From: Azorinus chamasolen
Taxonomy: Eukaryota; Mollusca; Bivalvia; Cardiida; Solecurtidae
DNA length: 64,000 nucleotides
Assembly: GCA_963576725.1 (NCBI GenBank)
Contig: OY755241.1
Location: forward strand, 73,296,999-73,360,998
Reading direction: 5' to 3'
The notes under the pieces are model-generated. The model was not told the DNA's origin. It made no database searches and worked only from the letters and a program-made list of their open reading frames with translations. Made by a program: the position numbers and the translations under genes. Within the stretch, counting starts at the first letter, position 1. Each line of letters opens with the position of its first letter. This document shows, piece after piece, positions 1 to 9,559 of this stretch.

Positions 1-165
1 AGTGAGATAATGGTTAAGGTAGTGGTATAAGGGTTAAGATAGTGGTATAATGGTTAAGGTAGTGAGATCAGGGTTAAGGTAGTGATATAATGGTTAAGGT
101 AGTGGTATAATGGTTAAGATAGTGAGATAATGGTTAAGGTAGTGGTATAAGTGTTAATGTAGTAG
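1..165. repeat. 20-bp minisatellite
   Basis: Eight consecutive 20-bp units of the form AGTGAGATAATGGTTAAGGT with few substitutions. The array continues off the left edge. GGTTAAG resembles telomeric TTAGGG only superficially. Confidence 0.9.
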
Positions 166-640
166 GATAATGATATAACCTGTCTAAAGAGACCGCTTAA
201 TGAACAAGAGTGTTCGGAGGAACACATGTGTCACTTGCTAGCAACTGACACACAAACTGTTAATATGCCGGAGTGCGAAAATCAGAACAAAGGGGAATAA
301 CTAAAAAAGTATTGGCTGCAGAGTGGTGGACCTTAGTTACATCAATGGTCCTCAATGAGAGGAAGACATGTGAAATATGAAAGCTATATAATGATTAGTT
401 TAGAAATGACAGCCAAAAAAAAAGAAATTGTGACGGACAGACAGACGGACGTACAGACGGACATACAGACAGACAGACGTACGCCGGAAAAGTTATCCCT
501 AAGTGACACACTGCCTCTCGGCAGGTGACATAATAAAAACGTTTGTTTAATGCAGGACAAAAGATATGCAGAAAGCTCCGATATGTGAGTATTTGTTCTA
601 CATTCTTCTACCACCGGCCTTTAACGATTAAGAGAGGTTT
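166..640. mobile_element. Family F-like MITE, interrupted
   Basis: The left piece (CTAAAGAGACCGCTTAATGA, about 183-203) and the right piece (TTAATGCAGGACAAAAG near 548, then ATTAAGAGAGGTTTTA near 628) match the two parts of a family F element. The M repeat at 205-530 separates them, so M probably inserted into F. Edges are approximate. Confidence 0.45.
205..530 (+). repeat. Family M dispersed repeat
   Basis: Starts at GTGTTCGGAGGAACACATG, contains a GACGGACAGACAGACGGAC run, and ends CCTAAGTGACAC...GGCAGGTGAC. The same repeat recurs inverted at 33175-33375 and 33778-34055, and again at 60040-60190. Confidence 0.75.
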
Positions 641-756
641 TAATATATATTTGTTTTCTGTATCAGAGGCTCATCGTCTTCCTTGGGACTGTTTTCTTGT
701 TTACATTTAAAATGGCGCCCTCATTACAGACATTACGATTGATGTAATCTCTATTG

Positions 757-1095
757 AGCAGAGATATTACACGATTCGCCATCAGCTCTTGCTGTACGAT
801 TGCTCCGAGCAGAGAGTCGATGAGACCACATATATGTACGAGTTACTCTCACAAATATTACACTACTCACCGTCCGCTCTCGCTGTACGATTGCTCTGAG
901 CAGAGAGTCGATGAGACCACATATATGTACGAGTTACTCTCAGTTTCTGTTAAACTAAATTAAGCACATAATCTACACTACTCAGTGTCAGCTCTCGCTG
1001 TACGAGCGCATTGAGCGGAGAGTCGATGAGATCACAGATATGTACGAGTTACTCTCAGACTCTCGTACCCTAATATAAGCACAAATACTGCAATA
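757..1095 (-). pseudogene. Three diverged tandem copies of the 1101-1241 exon
   Basis: Units centred near 809, 900 and 1017 repeat the block GAGAGTCGATGAGACCAC...GTACGAGTTACTCTC at spacings of about 91-117 bp. On the minus strand the middle copy (about 860-955) keeps a GTGAGTAG donor and an open reading. The copy near 985-1080 has the donor changed to CTGAGTAG and carries stops in the parental frame. The outermost copy has no clear donor. This looks like tandem exon duplication followed by decay. Confidence 0.4.
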
Positions 1096-1100
1096 CTCAC

Positions 1101-1241
1101 CATCAGCTCTCTCTGTACGAGCGCAGTGAGTGGAGAGCCGATGAGCTCACATATCTGTACGAGGTACTCCCAGACTCTCATGTTCTTCAGTTTGACCTGT
1201 TCCAGTGTCAGTGTGATATACTCAGTCTTAGTCATGATTGC
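1101..1241 (-). CDS. Candidate internal coding exon, 47 codons, unknown protein
   Basis: On the minus strand a pyrimidine-rich acceptor (TTTTCTTCCTCAG) precedes the exon at 1241, and a consensus donor GTGAGTATT follows it below 1101. The exon is 141 bp, divisible by three, and open in the phase that reads AIMTKTEYITLTLEQVKLKN, continuing with NMRVWEYLVQICELIGSP. It contains an ATG near its start. I recognise no domain. It is the best preserved of four tandem copies, the others lying at lower coordinates. Flanking exons were not identified, so this could also be an unspliced relic. Confidence 0.4.
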
Positions 1242-1600
1242 CTGAGGAAGAAAATTTAGATATTATGAGAAAAATATCGAATCTCCCTAGAAACCATTTA
1301 TTAAGTACAGTCGAGCGCAGACAGCTTCCAAAGTACATTTCGAAATTTGTTTCTAACGTTTGATATGAAAACCTAAAGGGTTGCCATTAAATGAGATATT
1401 TTGATATATGACACTTTGCTTACAAATAGTATATTGGATGTTTTTGGATTTTGCTATGAAATGTTATATATTTAAGCATTTGGCGCTTTGCTCAGAAATA
1501 AGATACGAAGATAGTTATAACTTTTCTAATGAATAAGATATTGGAATAATTAGGACTTTGCTAAGAAACAAGATATTGGACTATATTGGGCTTAGCAACC
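1242..1600. other. No gene seen; weak internal repeats
   Basis: AT-rich. Three loose repeats contain (A/G)CTTTGCT(A/T)A...AAGATATTGGA near 1412, 1490 and 1556, about 70 bp apart. No element is recognised. Confidence 0.4.
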
Positions 1601-1665
1601 GCCTGTATGTTAGACAACCGTATGTATTCATTAAGTGGTCGCTTTAGAGAGGTTCTACATTGTTA
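1601..1665. mobile_element. Family F MITE end (fragment)
   Basis: ATTCATTAAGTGGTCGCTTT followed by AGAGAGGTTCTAC matches the right end of the complete F copy at 48585-48773. Confidence 0.6.
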
Positions 1666-1789
1666 ACTGTTAGCGTACACCATCTCTCAGCACTAACTGA
1701 AAATAATTCATAACACTAGTCTTCAAGGCAGGGGTATCAAGACGCTGGACGAGAATTATGAATGTTCGCATGGAAGCTTTTAGCATAAC

Positions 1790-2260
1790 ATTTGTCCTGA
1801 ATATAACAGTCGCAATAGAATAACTGTACTGTATAACATGCGTCCTGAATACAGTGCTCCCTCCCTACAACGACCCTCTCAATAACGATTCCCTCCTTAC
1901 AACAACACATGTCACTGTTTCCGAAACAACAAGGCTCCAGAAACAACTTTTTCCATCGTATTTTCTTTATGCCCCATCAAACCCTATGTTGTGACCACTC
2001 TTTAGAATCGTCACTTTGTGACGATTCTAAAGAGTGGTCACAACATAGGGTTTAATAGAAGCATAACGGTTTTAGTTCTCGAAATACACCTTATCTGGGG
2101 ATCTGCAAACAAGCTAATTGTGTTTGATTTTCCCTCCCTATAACAACTCCCTCTGAACAACACATACAATCTTCATATCCCAAAGGGTGTCGTTGTAGAG
2201 AGGGAGCATTGTATAACAGTCGCAACAGAATAACTGTACTGTATAGCATACAGTACGAGT
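1790..2260. repeat. Imperfect inverted repeat carrying a nested family I hairpin
   Basis: AACAGTCGCAATAGAATAAC (about 1806) recurs as AACAGTCGCAACAGAATAAC (about 2217). The CTCCCTCCCTACAACG block near 1856 is inverted as CGTTGTAGAGAGGGAG near 2192. The two halves flank the family I element. Confidence 0.5.
1960..2100. mobile_element. Family I palindromic MITE
   Basis: The hairpin arms CAAACCCTATGTTGTGACCA and complement meet at TCACTTTGTGA (centre near 2015). The stem is close to perfect over about 36 bp per arm, so this is a young copy. Other copies lie near 9.3, 9.6, 39.9, 42.3 and 55.4 kb. Confidence 0.8.
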
Positions 2261-2273
2261 CTTTCAACCCTTT

Positions 2274-2516
2274 ACTCAATAAATATTTCTGTTAGATATA
2301 ATTACACCATGAATAATTATATATAGATCTATAGTAAAATAACTCATTGACACAACATGTCATTGTCATGGCAGAAACTGTAGAATCATACCTTTAATAA
2401 TACCGTAAGCAAATAGAGCAGACCCTTTTTAGACTGCCCTCAACAGGAGCCGTCTGATCTGGGTCTGCTCTGTTTGCAAGGGCATAGAAAGCCGTATCTA
2501 TGGAGTAAAGGGTTAA
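2274..2516. mobile_element. Family A TTAA-MITE
   Basis: Starts TCAACCCTTTACTCAAT and ends ATGGAGTAAAGGGTTAA, with the shared hairpin (CAACAGGAGCCGTCTGATCT) in the right half. The left TTAA is mutated to TCAA. Confidence 0.8.
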
Positions 2517-2790
2517 TTTAACCAGGAAGTAAACATGAATATGCCTTATCCCTTCTCTGCATATATACATCTTTGAACGTCCCTATAAACAGGCAAGATA
2601 ACCCCTGACTGATCTGGGTCTGCTCTGTTTGCAAGGGCATAGAAAGCCGTATCTATGGAGTAAAGGGTTAATTTAACCAGGAAGTAAACATGAATATGCC
2701 TTATCCCTTCTCTGCATATATACATCTTTGAACGTTTCTACAAACAGGCCAGATAACCCCTGACTGATTTGGGTCTGCTCTGTTTGCTTA
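2454..2790. repeat. 155-bp tandem duplication including the end of the family A MITE
   Basis: CTGATCTGGGTCTGCTCTG occurs at 2454 and 2609 and, slightly changed, at 2764, exactly 155 bp apart each time. The unit holds the right end of the A MITE plus downstream sequence (TTTAACCAGGAAGTAAACAT). The duplication postdates the insertion. Confidence 0.9.
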
Positions 2791-2967
2791 TTAGGTATCA
2801 GAGATCTGAGTCTACACGTTCTGTCATTGCCAACATTCATTAAAATATAATTAGGATACTTCATGTCGCACGAAGTTAATTTTGATAGTTACACACTAAA
2901 GTTTGCGATACTTATTTCGAATGTCCGTTATTTGTTTTCTCAAACTGTCCCAAACTGGATAGTTTGA

Positions 2968-3240
2968 ATAAACCCTTTCCTTGTTCAACATTCACGAAAT
3001 AATGGCACCATGATTATGCTGTTTCTTCCTCAATTGTATAATGTCATATGTATGCAGAATTGTTTCGTAGAGTCTAGATCTACTATTAGAAACTGTAGAG
3101 TCGATCTTCCATAATTTCATAAGTAAACAGGGTAGACCATGATTAGACGTACGGCTCTTATTGGAGCCGTCTGATCTGGATTTGCTCTGATTGCAAATGC
3201 GTGAAAAGGCGTTTATGTGTTTATATGAAGGAAGGTGTTA
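2968..3240. mobile_element. Family A/B chimeric TTAA-MITE, degenerate
   Basis: AAACCCTTTCCTTGTTCAAC at the left, the shared hairpin around GGCTCTTATTGGAGCC, and GAAGGAAGGTGTTAA at the right. The left arm resembles A internally and the right end resembles B. Confidence 0.65.
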
Positions 3241-3473
3241 AAATATTACTTTAGACGGATTTCTGATCAAAATCTGATATGAAATCTAATATCGAGCTGC
3301 AAACAAATCTAATCGTAAACAATTCACCAACACTGAATGATATCATCATTCCAGTTTTTTCACACTATAAGACATTATGACGACTTTTTCCAATCCAACA
3401 GGTTGTTATTAGTAATGTGAAATATTGTACTTTCATCTGAAGTCGAATTTCTTGTTTGTAAATTAATGAAAAG

Positions 3474-3810
3474 GGTAAAATATTCGCAATATGAATGATA
3501 AAAATGCCCAATGTTAGTTGATATCCGTTCACCATACCTTTATGTTTAGTTTAAAAACTCTCTGTGGAATGACAGCTGCAATTATTATAAAAAATAATGA
3601 TTTTTTTCGAGAGCGATGGAATCTGCTGTAAATACTGTGGTTAGACAAATGGCGTCTGTTACCTAGCACCGTTGTCAACGGTCACAGCGGAAGTGACGTC
3701 ATGGACCAGAACGAGGCGCGCGAAGTCGTGAATGATCGACTTCGATCGGAATGCGTCGGTTTTCCGGAATTAATCGAGTACTTGCGACTAATGCATCTTA
3801 ACCTGTTTCT
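3474..3810 (-). promoter_or_regulatory. Promoter-like block, copy 1
   Basis: Contains GCGGAAGTGACGTCA at 3687-3701, an ETS site fused to a full CRE (TGACGTCA 3694-3701). An RFX-like GTTACCTAGCA (about 3658) and a YY1-like ACAAATGGCG (about 3645) lie nearby, in locally CpG-richer DNA. On the minus strand a possible first exon runs from near the CRE to a donor AAAG|GTATGG at about 3538. A second, diverged copy lies at 6300-6615. No coding frame is shared by the two copies, so a 5' untranslated exon or a mobile promoter is more likely than a coding exon. Confidence 0.35.
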
Positions 3811-3999
3811 TTCTGATACACACTACTCATTTCAGTAATAATTATTCCGCTCAAATTCTTGCTTAGATCGGAACTGTACTCGGTGACTTAAGTTTCAAAA
3901 CAAAGAAACCTGTTTGAGACTATTGTTTAGTTTAAAGATTGGATAAGTGTATACTAGTACATGTAGGACCGTTGATATATTTTTTTGGTTAACAAGTAC

Positions 4000-4092
4000 A
4001 TTAAACCCCCGATAGTTCTAACACTAAAACAAGTATCAATGTCGGTCCTTAAGACAGGTATCAGCTTAATGCAGGGGACAGTCGTGCAGATA
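4000..4092. mobile_element. Family D MITE left half (fragment)
   Basis: ATCAATGTCGGTCCTTAAGA, CAGGTATCAGCTTAATGCAG and GTCGTGCAG match the left arm of D. No right arm follows. Confidence 0.55.
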
Positions 4093-4285
4093 TTTATTCA
4101 TAATATGGTTTCTATATACATGCTCTACTGTAGCAAACACATTGCTGACCTAGACTAGACGCTGCTTTCTTAACTATGTAGCTGATCTGTGTATAAACTA
4201 TTGTAACAGACAAATATCAGACAAATGTTCATGTCAACCAGGCTCAAATGTAAACCAATAGCAACAGGGTGCAACTTTGAATTGT

Positions 4286-4470
4286 TAGTGAAGTGAGTGG
4301 TTGCGTGAGTGATTGGGTGAGTGATTGCGTGAGTGATTGCGTGAGTGAGTGAGTGAGTGACAAATAGACAGAGTGAGTGAATGAGTGCGTGCGTGCATGC
4401 GTGCGTGCGTGTGTGTGTGTTGGTGTGTGGGTGGGTGGGTGTGGGTGATGGTGTGAGTGTGGGTATTGAT
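4286..4470 (+). repeat. GTGA/GTGC/GTGGG simple repeat
   Basis: Degenerate runs of GTGAGTGA, GTGCGTGC and GTGGGTGG. Open frames crossing it are low-complexity artefacts. Confidence 0.85.
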
Positions 4471-4582
4471 GGGTATGCCGATAATGGATGGGTTTGGGGT
4501 GAGGAAGGGATTATAAATCTTAAGATTATGTTCTTCGAGGTATTAAGTATTCTCCAATGCTACCCAAACAGTACAGGTTTGT

Positions 4583-5169
4583 TTAAAGAGGAAGTCCCTA
4601 CAATTAACACATACTTTCAATAACATCATAAAACTTTGTATATGTTATTCTCAATCATTATTATGAACATTGTCAATTTCAACTTCTATCTCAAAAATAC
4701 CCCTGTGATTCATCAATACCTATAATTTTCGTTCTACAACAAAGTATCATCGGCCTTTTCCGTTCAAATTTTCCGCGTGTTGCTGATGATTACCCGATCC
4801 CTCCATTGTTTACTTAACAACGTCTGTCGGGAGTGGTCGGAGAGACTCGAAAAGCGCGAACAGATACGAAACTAGTTTAAACATATTTAATTTCAATATG
4901 TTTTTGAAAGGGGTTGGGTCACAAGTTCTACCAACAATAGTTACGGCCCTTCCCCTAATACGAAATTAAAACCCAACCCTAATAAAACTGAAACACCGGG
5001 TAAAAAATTGGGATCGTCGATAAAATACATAGACGTTTTGCCATTTTCAATGATTATTTGATAGGTTTTCTTGCGATATACATGTACTACTTTTCAGCAT
5101 ATAAACAAATGCGTTGTGTATATTTAAGGTATTTTTTAAACGCGTCGAATGTAGGGACTTCCCCTTTAA
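4583..5169 (-). mobile_element. Family P element, copy 1, with an internal insertion
   Basis: Ends TTAAAGAGGAAGTCCCTACA and GTAGGGACTTCCCCTTTAA are terminal inverted repeats flanked by TTAA. It lies inverted relative to the copies at 7731-8232 and 19641-20143, and is about 85 bp longer. The extra sequence sits near 4900-4980 and is bounded by GGGGTTGGGT and ACCCAACCCT. No transposase. Confidence 0.85.
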
Positions 5170-5252
5170 AGACACATTATGCATACTGTGTGAAGTAAAT
5201 CACCAAAAGTTTAGTGCAATTAAAAAACGAAATTATCCCAGAGAGCTTCACA

Positions 5253-5474
5253 TTAACATATTATCTCCTATTGACGGCTTTTTGCGCCTCTGTAATTCAT
5301 TCATTTTTAAACCATTGTGATAAATAGAGCATTTTCTAAATTGGAGCAAGTGCTCTAATTATCACAATGATTTAAAAACTACATACTTCTAAAGTTGACT
5401 TTTTCTATACTTAATGCTCCTTTTCGGTAGATTAATTCAAAGAGGTTGTGTCTAAAATAGTCTAGGAGGGAATG
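5253..5474. mobile_element. Family C TTAA-MITE, degenerate
   Basis: Left end TTAACATATTATCTCCTATT, hairpin arms AATAGAGCATTTTCT / AGCAAGTGCTCTAATT, and right part AATGCTCCTTTTCGGTAGAT ending GGAGGGAATG. The terminal TTAA is lost at the right. Confidence 0.75.
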
Positions 5475-5565
5475 TGCTACATTGTACTTGCAAACATGTG
5501 CTCTTCTTGGTCCTAAAGATAGCGATGTTTATCTACGCTGCCGTAACAGCAAACCAATCAACGGT

Positions 5566-5850
5566 TTAACCCTTTATCTAATACACCGCTTCCATGCCTT
5601 TGCAAACAGAGTAGATCCAGATCAGACGGTTCTGTTGTATCCGACTGATCAAGGTCTAGCACTGGTCATATATGGAAAATACAGATCTTATTCTACAAGT
5701 CTAGCTCTGGTCATATATGGAATTTATACAGACCTTGTTCTAAAATTTCCACCTTGTCTAAAATACCTTGAAGTTCGTTCATATGCTATTAAAATGCATT
5801 TAATTATTTCATTATTTCTTACATGAATATTCATGGAGTAAAGAGTAAAA
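5566..5850. mobile_element. Family A TTAA-MITE (reverse orientation)
   Basis: TTAACCCTTTATCTAATACA at the left, AGAGTAGATCCAGATCAGAC core, and ATTCATGGAGTAAAGAGTAA at the right. A short internal duplication repeats TCTAGC(A/T)CTGGTCATATAT near 5656 and 5699. Confidence 0.75.
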
Positions 5851-6009
5851 ATAAATAATGGAATCATCAATCTCTACAATAAAAAACCTAGGGATTACAG
5901 GTTATATTCGAATTAATAATAAGCTGGGATCTGGGACTCGTCTTACCGACTAAAATTATTATAAATTCTACCACGCAACGATCGGAAGTTCGGAACTGGG
6001 TGTTGCGAT

Positions 6010-6092
6010 CGTCGTATGAAAACGCCTTTTCCAGATGAGATGCCGATTGACTCGCTGTCTCGCCAGGATCCAAACTGTTTGACACCCAATCA
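6010..6092. mobile_element. Family H fragment
   Basis: CAGATGAGATGCCGATTGAC and CAGGATCCAAACTGTTTGAC form one arm of the H hairpin. Outer arms are missing. Confidence 0.55.
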
Positions 6093-6299
6093 GTAGTTTA
6101 TGAACATCTTGATCGCATCGGAAATAGTTAAATACTGCACCGGATTCAAACATTTTACAGTGTTATATTAATTGATCTGCAAATTAATCATATAAATATT
6201 TTACGACAACTTACAATCTTCTATATTGTGTTAGTTTGTTTGAATCCTTTTTCAATCATCCGGGATTGAAATCTGTATCTGTATATATAAATCATCTAA

Positions 6300-6615
6300 A
6301 AGTATAAAACGTTCGCAACATGGACTATGAAACGAGTCAGTTTGTATTGATAGTCATTCCACATACCTTTATATCTATATTGGTTACTTTCTGAGAAATG
6401 GAAGCTGTAAATACTACGAAAAATATTGAATTCTTCGAGAACAAGAAATCTGCTCGCAATTCTGTGGTTAGACAAATGACGTCTGTTACCTAGCAGCGTT
6501 GTCAATGGTCGTAGCGGAAGTGACGTCACGAATCATAACGAGGCGCGCGAAACGTGAAAGCATCGGCTTGCCGGAGTTAGCCGAGTATTTACCATCAGTG
6601 AATCTAAACCGTTAG
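6300..6615 (-). promoter_or_regulatory. Promoter-like block, copy 2
   Basis: Diverged copy of 3474-3810 in the same orientation. It retains GCGGAAGTGACGTCA (6514-6528), GTTACCTAGCA (about 6486) and the minus-strand donor AAAG|GTATGT (about 6367), while the sequence between has changed more. The minus-strand frame open here is closed by a stop in copy 1, so it is unlikely to be translated. An old LTR pair is an alternative, but I see no reverse transcriptase between the copies. Confidence 0.35.
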
Positions 6616-6803
6616 TTTTCTGTACCCGTATTCACTAACATTCCTAAGTCTCAAATTCAGACTTAAGTCTCAAGATCAGACTCAGTACTCAAGATATCCT
6701 ATTCACTAAACTTTCTGAGTCCAAGGTCTGAGTCCAAAGTCTGAGTATGAGACTGAAACGCTTCGTCTAAAATTTCGAAGCTTAATACACATGTAGCAAC
6801 AAT

Positions 6804-7168
6804 ATGGCCGTCGGACACAGAGCTATTTCTCGTCAGCAAGGACGGTTACCTCGTCCACGAGTATTTCGCGATCGCTCAATTCCGTTAAAGGAACTTCGTG
6901 AGGAAGAAATATTCGCACGGTTTAGATTTACACCACCAACTGTAATGTTCCTAGTAGAAAGGTGTGCTGACGTAGCCAGACGGACACAGAGGGGTTTTGC
7001 CATTCCTAATTTATTGTCTGTACTGACATATCTCAGGTATTAGGCCACTGGATCTTTCCAGTTGACGGTAGCTGACACCGTCCACCTCAACCAGCCAACT
7101 GTAAGCCGGATATGTCGCCAAGATGGACAGGCCATATCCACATTCACGGAATTCATACACTTCCCGCA
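6804..7168 (+). pseudogene. Harbinger/PIF transposase (HARBI1-type), N-terminal part, disrupted
   Basis: From ATG at 6804 the frame reads a typical PIF/Harbinger N-terminus: a basic start, RDRSIPLKELREEEIFARFR, then FRFTPPTVMFLVERC and a helix-turn-helix-like stretch ending PNLLSVLTYLRY. A TAG at 7041-7043 interrupts it. The same frame resumes at once with ATGSFQLTVADTVHLNQPTV and ends TEFIHFP at about 7165, where a 35-G run begins. About 121 codons remain of a family normally near 350, so the DDE catalytic region is absent and the element is dead. The 184 bp upstream contains repeated TATTCACTAA(A/C) and AAGTCTCAA motifs that may belong to the element's 5' end. Two lesions: one nonsense codon and loss of everything after the G run. 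Confidence 0.85.

Positions 7169-7203
<35 letters not shown>
7169..7203 (+). repeat. Poly-G run, 35 nt
   Basis: Uninterrupted G at the point where the Harbinger frame is lost. It has G-quadruplex potential and is prone to length errors in sequencing and assembly. Confidence 0.95.
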
Positions 7204-7207
<4 letters not shown>

Positions 7208-7389
7208 AACAAGAAAAACAAATTGCCATTTCATCACGACTTTTAACTTCACGAATGTTTACATACTTCTTTAATTCCTTCTTTGAGAAGAGTAACGGTT
7301 AAGGTCGATTTGAAAATAGACTATATTTTATATCAATATTTACATTTTTCGGAAGTGACAGGTGCGCTGTTGATAAATGTTACAGTATT

Positions 7390-7535
7390 AGGTAACCCTT
7401 TCCTTCATGTAAACACAGTTTTCATGACCTATCGTCTACCTAGGTCATACAACTCCGAATTGGGTCGTCTGATCAGGGTCTACTGTGTTTATTTAATGAT
7501 AATAGATAAGACTACAGTTTCTACCATAACATAAT
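7390..7535. mobile_element. Family A TTAA-MITE, truncated
   Basis: GTAACCCTTTCCTTCATGTA, core GTCGTCTGATCAGGGTCTAC, then ACTACAGTTTCTACCATAAC. The outer right third is missing. Confidence 0.65.
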
Positions 7536-7730
7536 TACATGTACATATTCCATCACAAAGATTTAGCTAATAGTGTTTCTTGATTTGATTATTTCATACA
7601 TGAATGGTTGGTCAAAGTTTAAAATTCAAAAATATGATCGGACGTGACTGACTGAGTATAATACCTGATAGCACATGTCATTGATATAATTCATGGGCAT
7701 ATGATGTAAGTAGTATAATAATTGTTCTTC

Positions 7731-8232
7731 TTAAAGGGGATGTCCCTACATTTGACGCGTTTTATAAACACTTAAAATATACAAAACTAATTTGTTTATA
7801 TGCTGAAAAGTAGTATATCACAAAAAGCCTCATCCAATTACCGTTTATAATGACAAAACACCCATGTGTTTGATATCGCTGATCCCGGTTTTACTCCCCG
7901 ATGTTTCAGTTCTATTCGGGTTGAGTTTTAGTTTCGTAACTGTTCGCCCTATTTGCAATTCTCCGACCACTTCCGAGAAAGCTATTACGTTAACAATGGA
8001 GAGATCGGGTGATCATCGGCAAAACGCGGAAGAATTTACGGAAAATGTCGATAATATTGTGTTGTAGAACAAAAATTATCAGTTATTGATGAAATCGGTT
8101 TATTTGTATCACATGGGCATTTTTCGATATAAGTTAAAATTGGGAACCTTCATAATAATGATAGACCTAAACAAATACCAAGTTTTATGATATTATTAAA
8201 ATATGCGATCATTGTAGGGACCTCCTCTTTAA
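7731..8232 (+). mobile_element. Family P element, copy 2 (complete, 502 bp)
   Basis: Terminal inverted repeats TTAAAGGGGATGTCCCTACA and TGTAGGGACCTCCTCTTTAA, with TTAA at both ends. It matches 19641-20143 almost throughout. It includes an open frame of about 67 codons at 7864-8067 that is not kept in the other copies. Confidence 0.9.
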
Positions 8233-8367
8233 GAAAAGTGTTTCATAAAATTTAACAAAAAAAAAATGCTGATGGAACTAAACTCTCTGTAGTAATTAAG
8301 TTAGTTTTCTGGTGCCAAGTTGTATGCTGACATTGAAATATTACTCAGCGATACCCTTTCCGCGGCC

Positions 8368-8515
8368 AAATAGTGTCGTCTGCAAATTGTGTCGTCTGTG
8401 TCGTCTGAAAATAGTGTTGTCTGCAAATATTGTCGTCTGTGTCGTCTGCAAATAGTGTCGTCTGCAAATAGTGTCGTCAGCAAATAGTGTCGTCTGCAAA
8501 TAGTGTCGTCTGTTA
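8368..8515. repeat. 16-bp tandem repeat (GTGTCGTCTGCAAATA)
   Basis: About nine copies of a 16-bp unit, some shortened to GTCGTCTGT. The unit AGTGTCGTCTGCAAATA resembles the inner arm of family H (TGTCGTCTGC), so the array probably arose by expansion within an H copy whose hairpin follows at 8555. Confidence 0.85.
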
Positions 8516-8554
8516 TACGATTATCATTTGTTTAATTTTCTTCGCTTTTCTTGC

Positions 8555-8640
8555 AAAATCAGTTTGGATCCTGATGGGGCGCACACTTACGCGGCGTCTC
8601 ATTTGGATTCAAACTGTTTTGCATATGTTAACACAGATTT
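8555..8640. mobile_element. Family H hairpin
   Basis: AATCAGTTTGGATCCTGATG and CATTTGGATTCAAACTG flank GCGCACACTTACGCGGCGTC, the H core. Confidence 0.7.
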
Positions 8641-8819
8641 ACCATTGAATCAAACCAAGCATGTGTAAGAACATGTTTAGTCTCCAATCATAATGGTAAG
8701 GACATCGACAATCGCATATGTTTCAAAGGTAGACATAGTTCATCGCATATCATATCATCTTTAATAAACATCCCAAGACACGTTATAGTTTTAAAAGGAG
8801 CTTCTTGCATTTTGTACCC

Positions 8820-8920
8820 ATGACCTGGTGGCTGTTTAATGCAGAATGAAAGGAATGCAGGAAGTCCCCATGGAAGAGTCTGCATTTCTTTCAGTCTGCA
8901 TTTAGCTCCACCTGAATTTT
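8820..8920. mobile_element. Family F/D core fragment
   Basis: GGTGGCTGTTTAATGCAGAA, then AATGCAGGAAGTCC and inverted GTCTGCATTTCTTTC and TGCATTTAGCTCCACCTG. Outer TA ends are missing. Confidence 0.6.
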
Positions 8921-8924
8921 GTCA

Positions 8925-9058
8925 GTTGGCGTGTGTTAGTGGTTTGGGTGTTTTAGAGTGGGACGTTTATTAGAGTATGTGTGTTTATGAGAGTGCGGTA
9001 TTTATTCGAGTGGCGACGTTTATTAGAGTGTGTGTGTTTATTAGAGAGAGTATGGCGT
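8925..9058. repeat. Degenerate 17-20-bp tandem repeat
   Basis: Repeated GTTTATTAGAGTGTGTGT / GTTTATTCGAGTGGCGAC units. Confidence 0.75.
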
Positions 9059-9061
9059 GAG

Positions 9062-9190
9062 CAGTAAAACCTGTTGGCAGATACCACCCAATATAAGCTT
9101 TAGGTTTTGAAGACAGGTGGTAGCATAACGCAGGGTGGAATTTATTCAGAAAGGACATTTGTGTTGTAGTTTCGTCCGGCATTCAGCAAT
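9062..9190. mobile_element. Family D-like fragment
   Basis: AAAACCTGTTGGCAG, then TTTGAAGACAGGTGGTAGCA and TAACGCAGGGTGGAA resemble the left arm of D/F. The right arm is absent. Confidence 0.45.
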
Positions 9191-9227
9191 ACGTATCTGC
9201 TCTTATGTATCTTCAGTATTACTTACT

Positions 9228-9430
9228 GTGTGGTCTCTATAGGCACACTCTCTGAGGTCCAGATAAGATGCGTCAATTTAAACATCAAGAATAGTTGCTT
9301 TATTTTCTCCACCAAACCCTATATTGTGACCACAGTATAGGGTTTGGTGGAGAAACGAAGATTTTAGTATTTGGGTATATACCTTTATCTGTAGTTGTTC
9401 ATGCTCTACTGCAGTAGAAGTGTGCCAAAT
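9228..9430. mobile_element. Family I MITE
   Basis: GTCCAGATAAGATGCGTCAA, then CCACCAAACCCTATATTGTG and inverted ACAGTATAGGGTTTGGTGGA. The hairpin centre is shortened compared with the copy at 1960. Confidence 0.8.
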
Positions 9431-9559
9431 TAGCTGAAAGTATGATTTCCAGGGCAAGATGAAAAATGTTTATATGACACATATAAAGCGATAAAGAACT
9501 GACCTTATTATGCACAAGAATGTACATGTACATAAGCATGTTTGGTCCCCGTAGAATTT

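Noticed and set aside
1..165. Telomeric or interstitial telomere repeat
   Set aside because: The unit is 20 bp and contains GGTTAAG, not TTAGGG or TTAGG arrays.
3474..6615. LTR retrotransposon bounded by the two promoter-like blocks
   Set aside because: No primer-binding site, polypurine tract, TG...CA ends or reverse transcriptase between them. The interior is made of P, C and A MITEs.
7011..7252. Minus-strand frames with poly-Pro
   Set aside because: Antisense of the 35-G run and of the Harbinger pseudogene.
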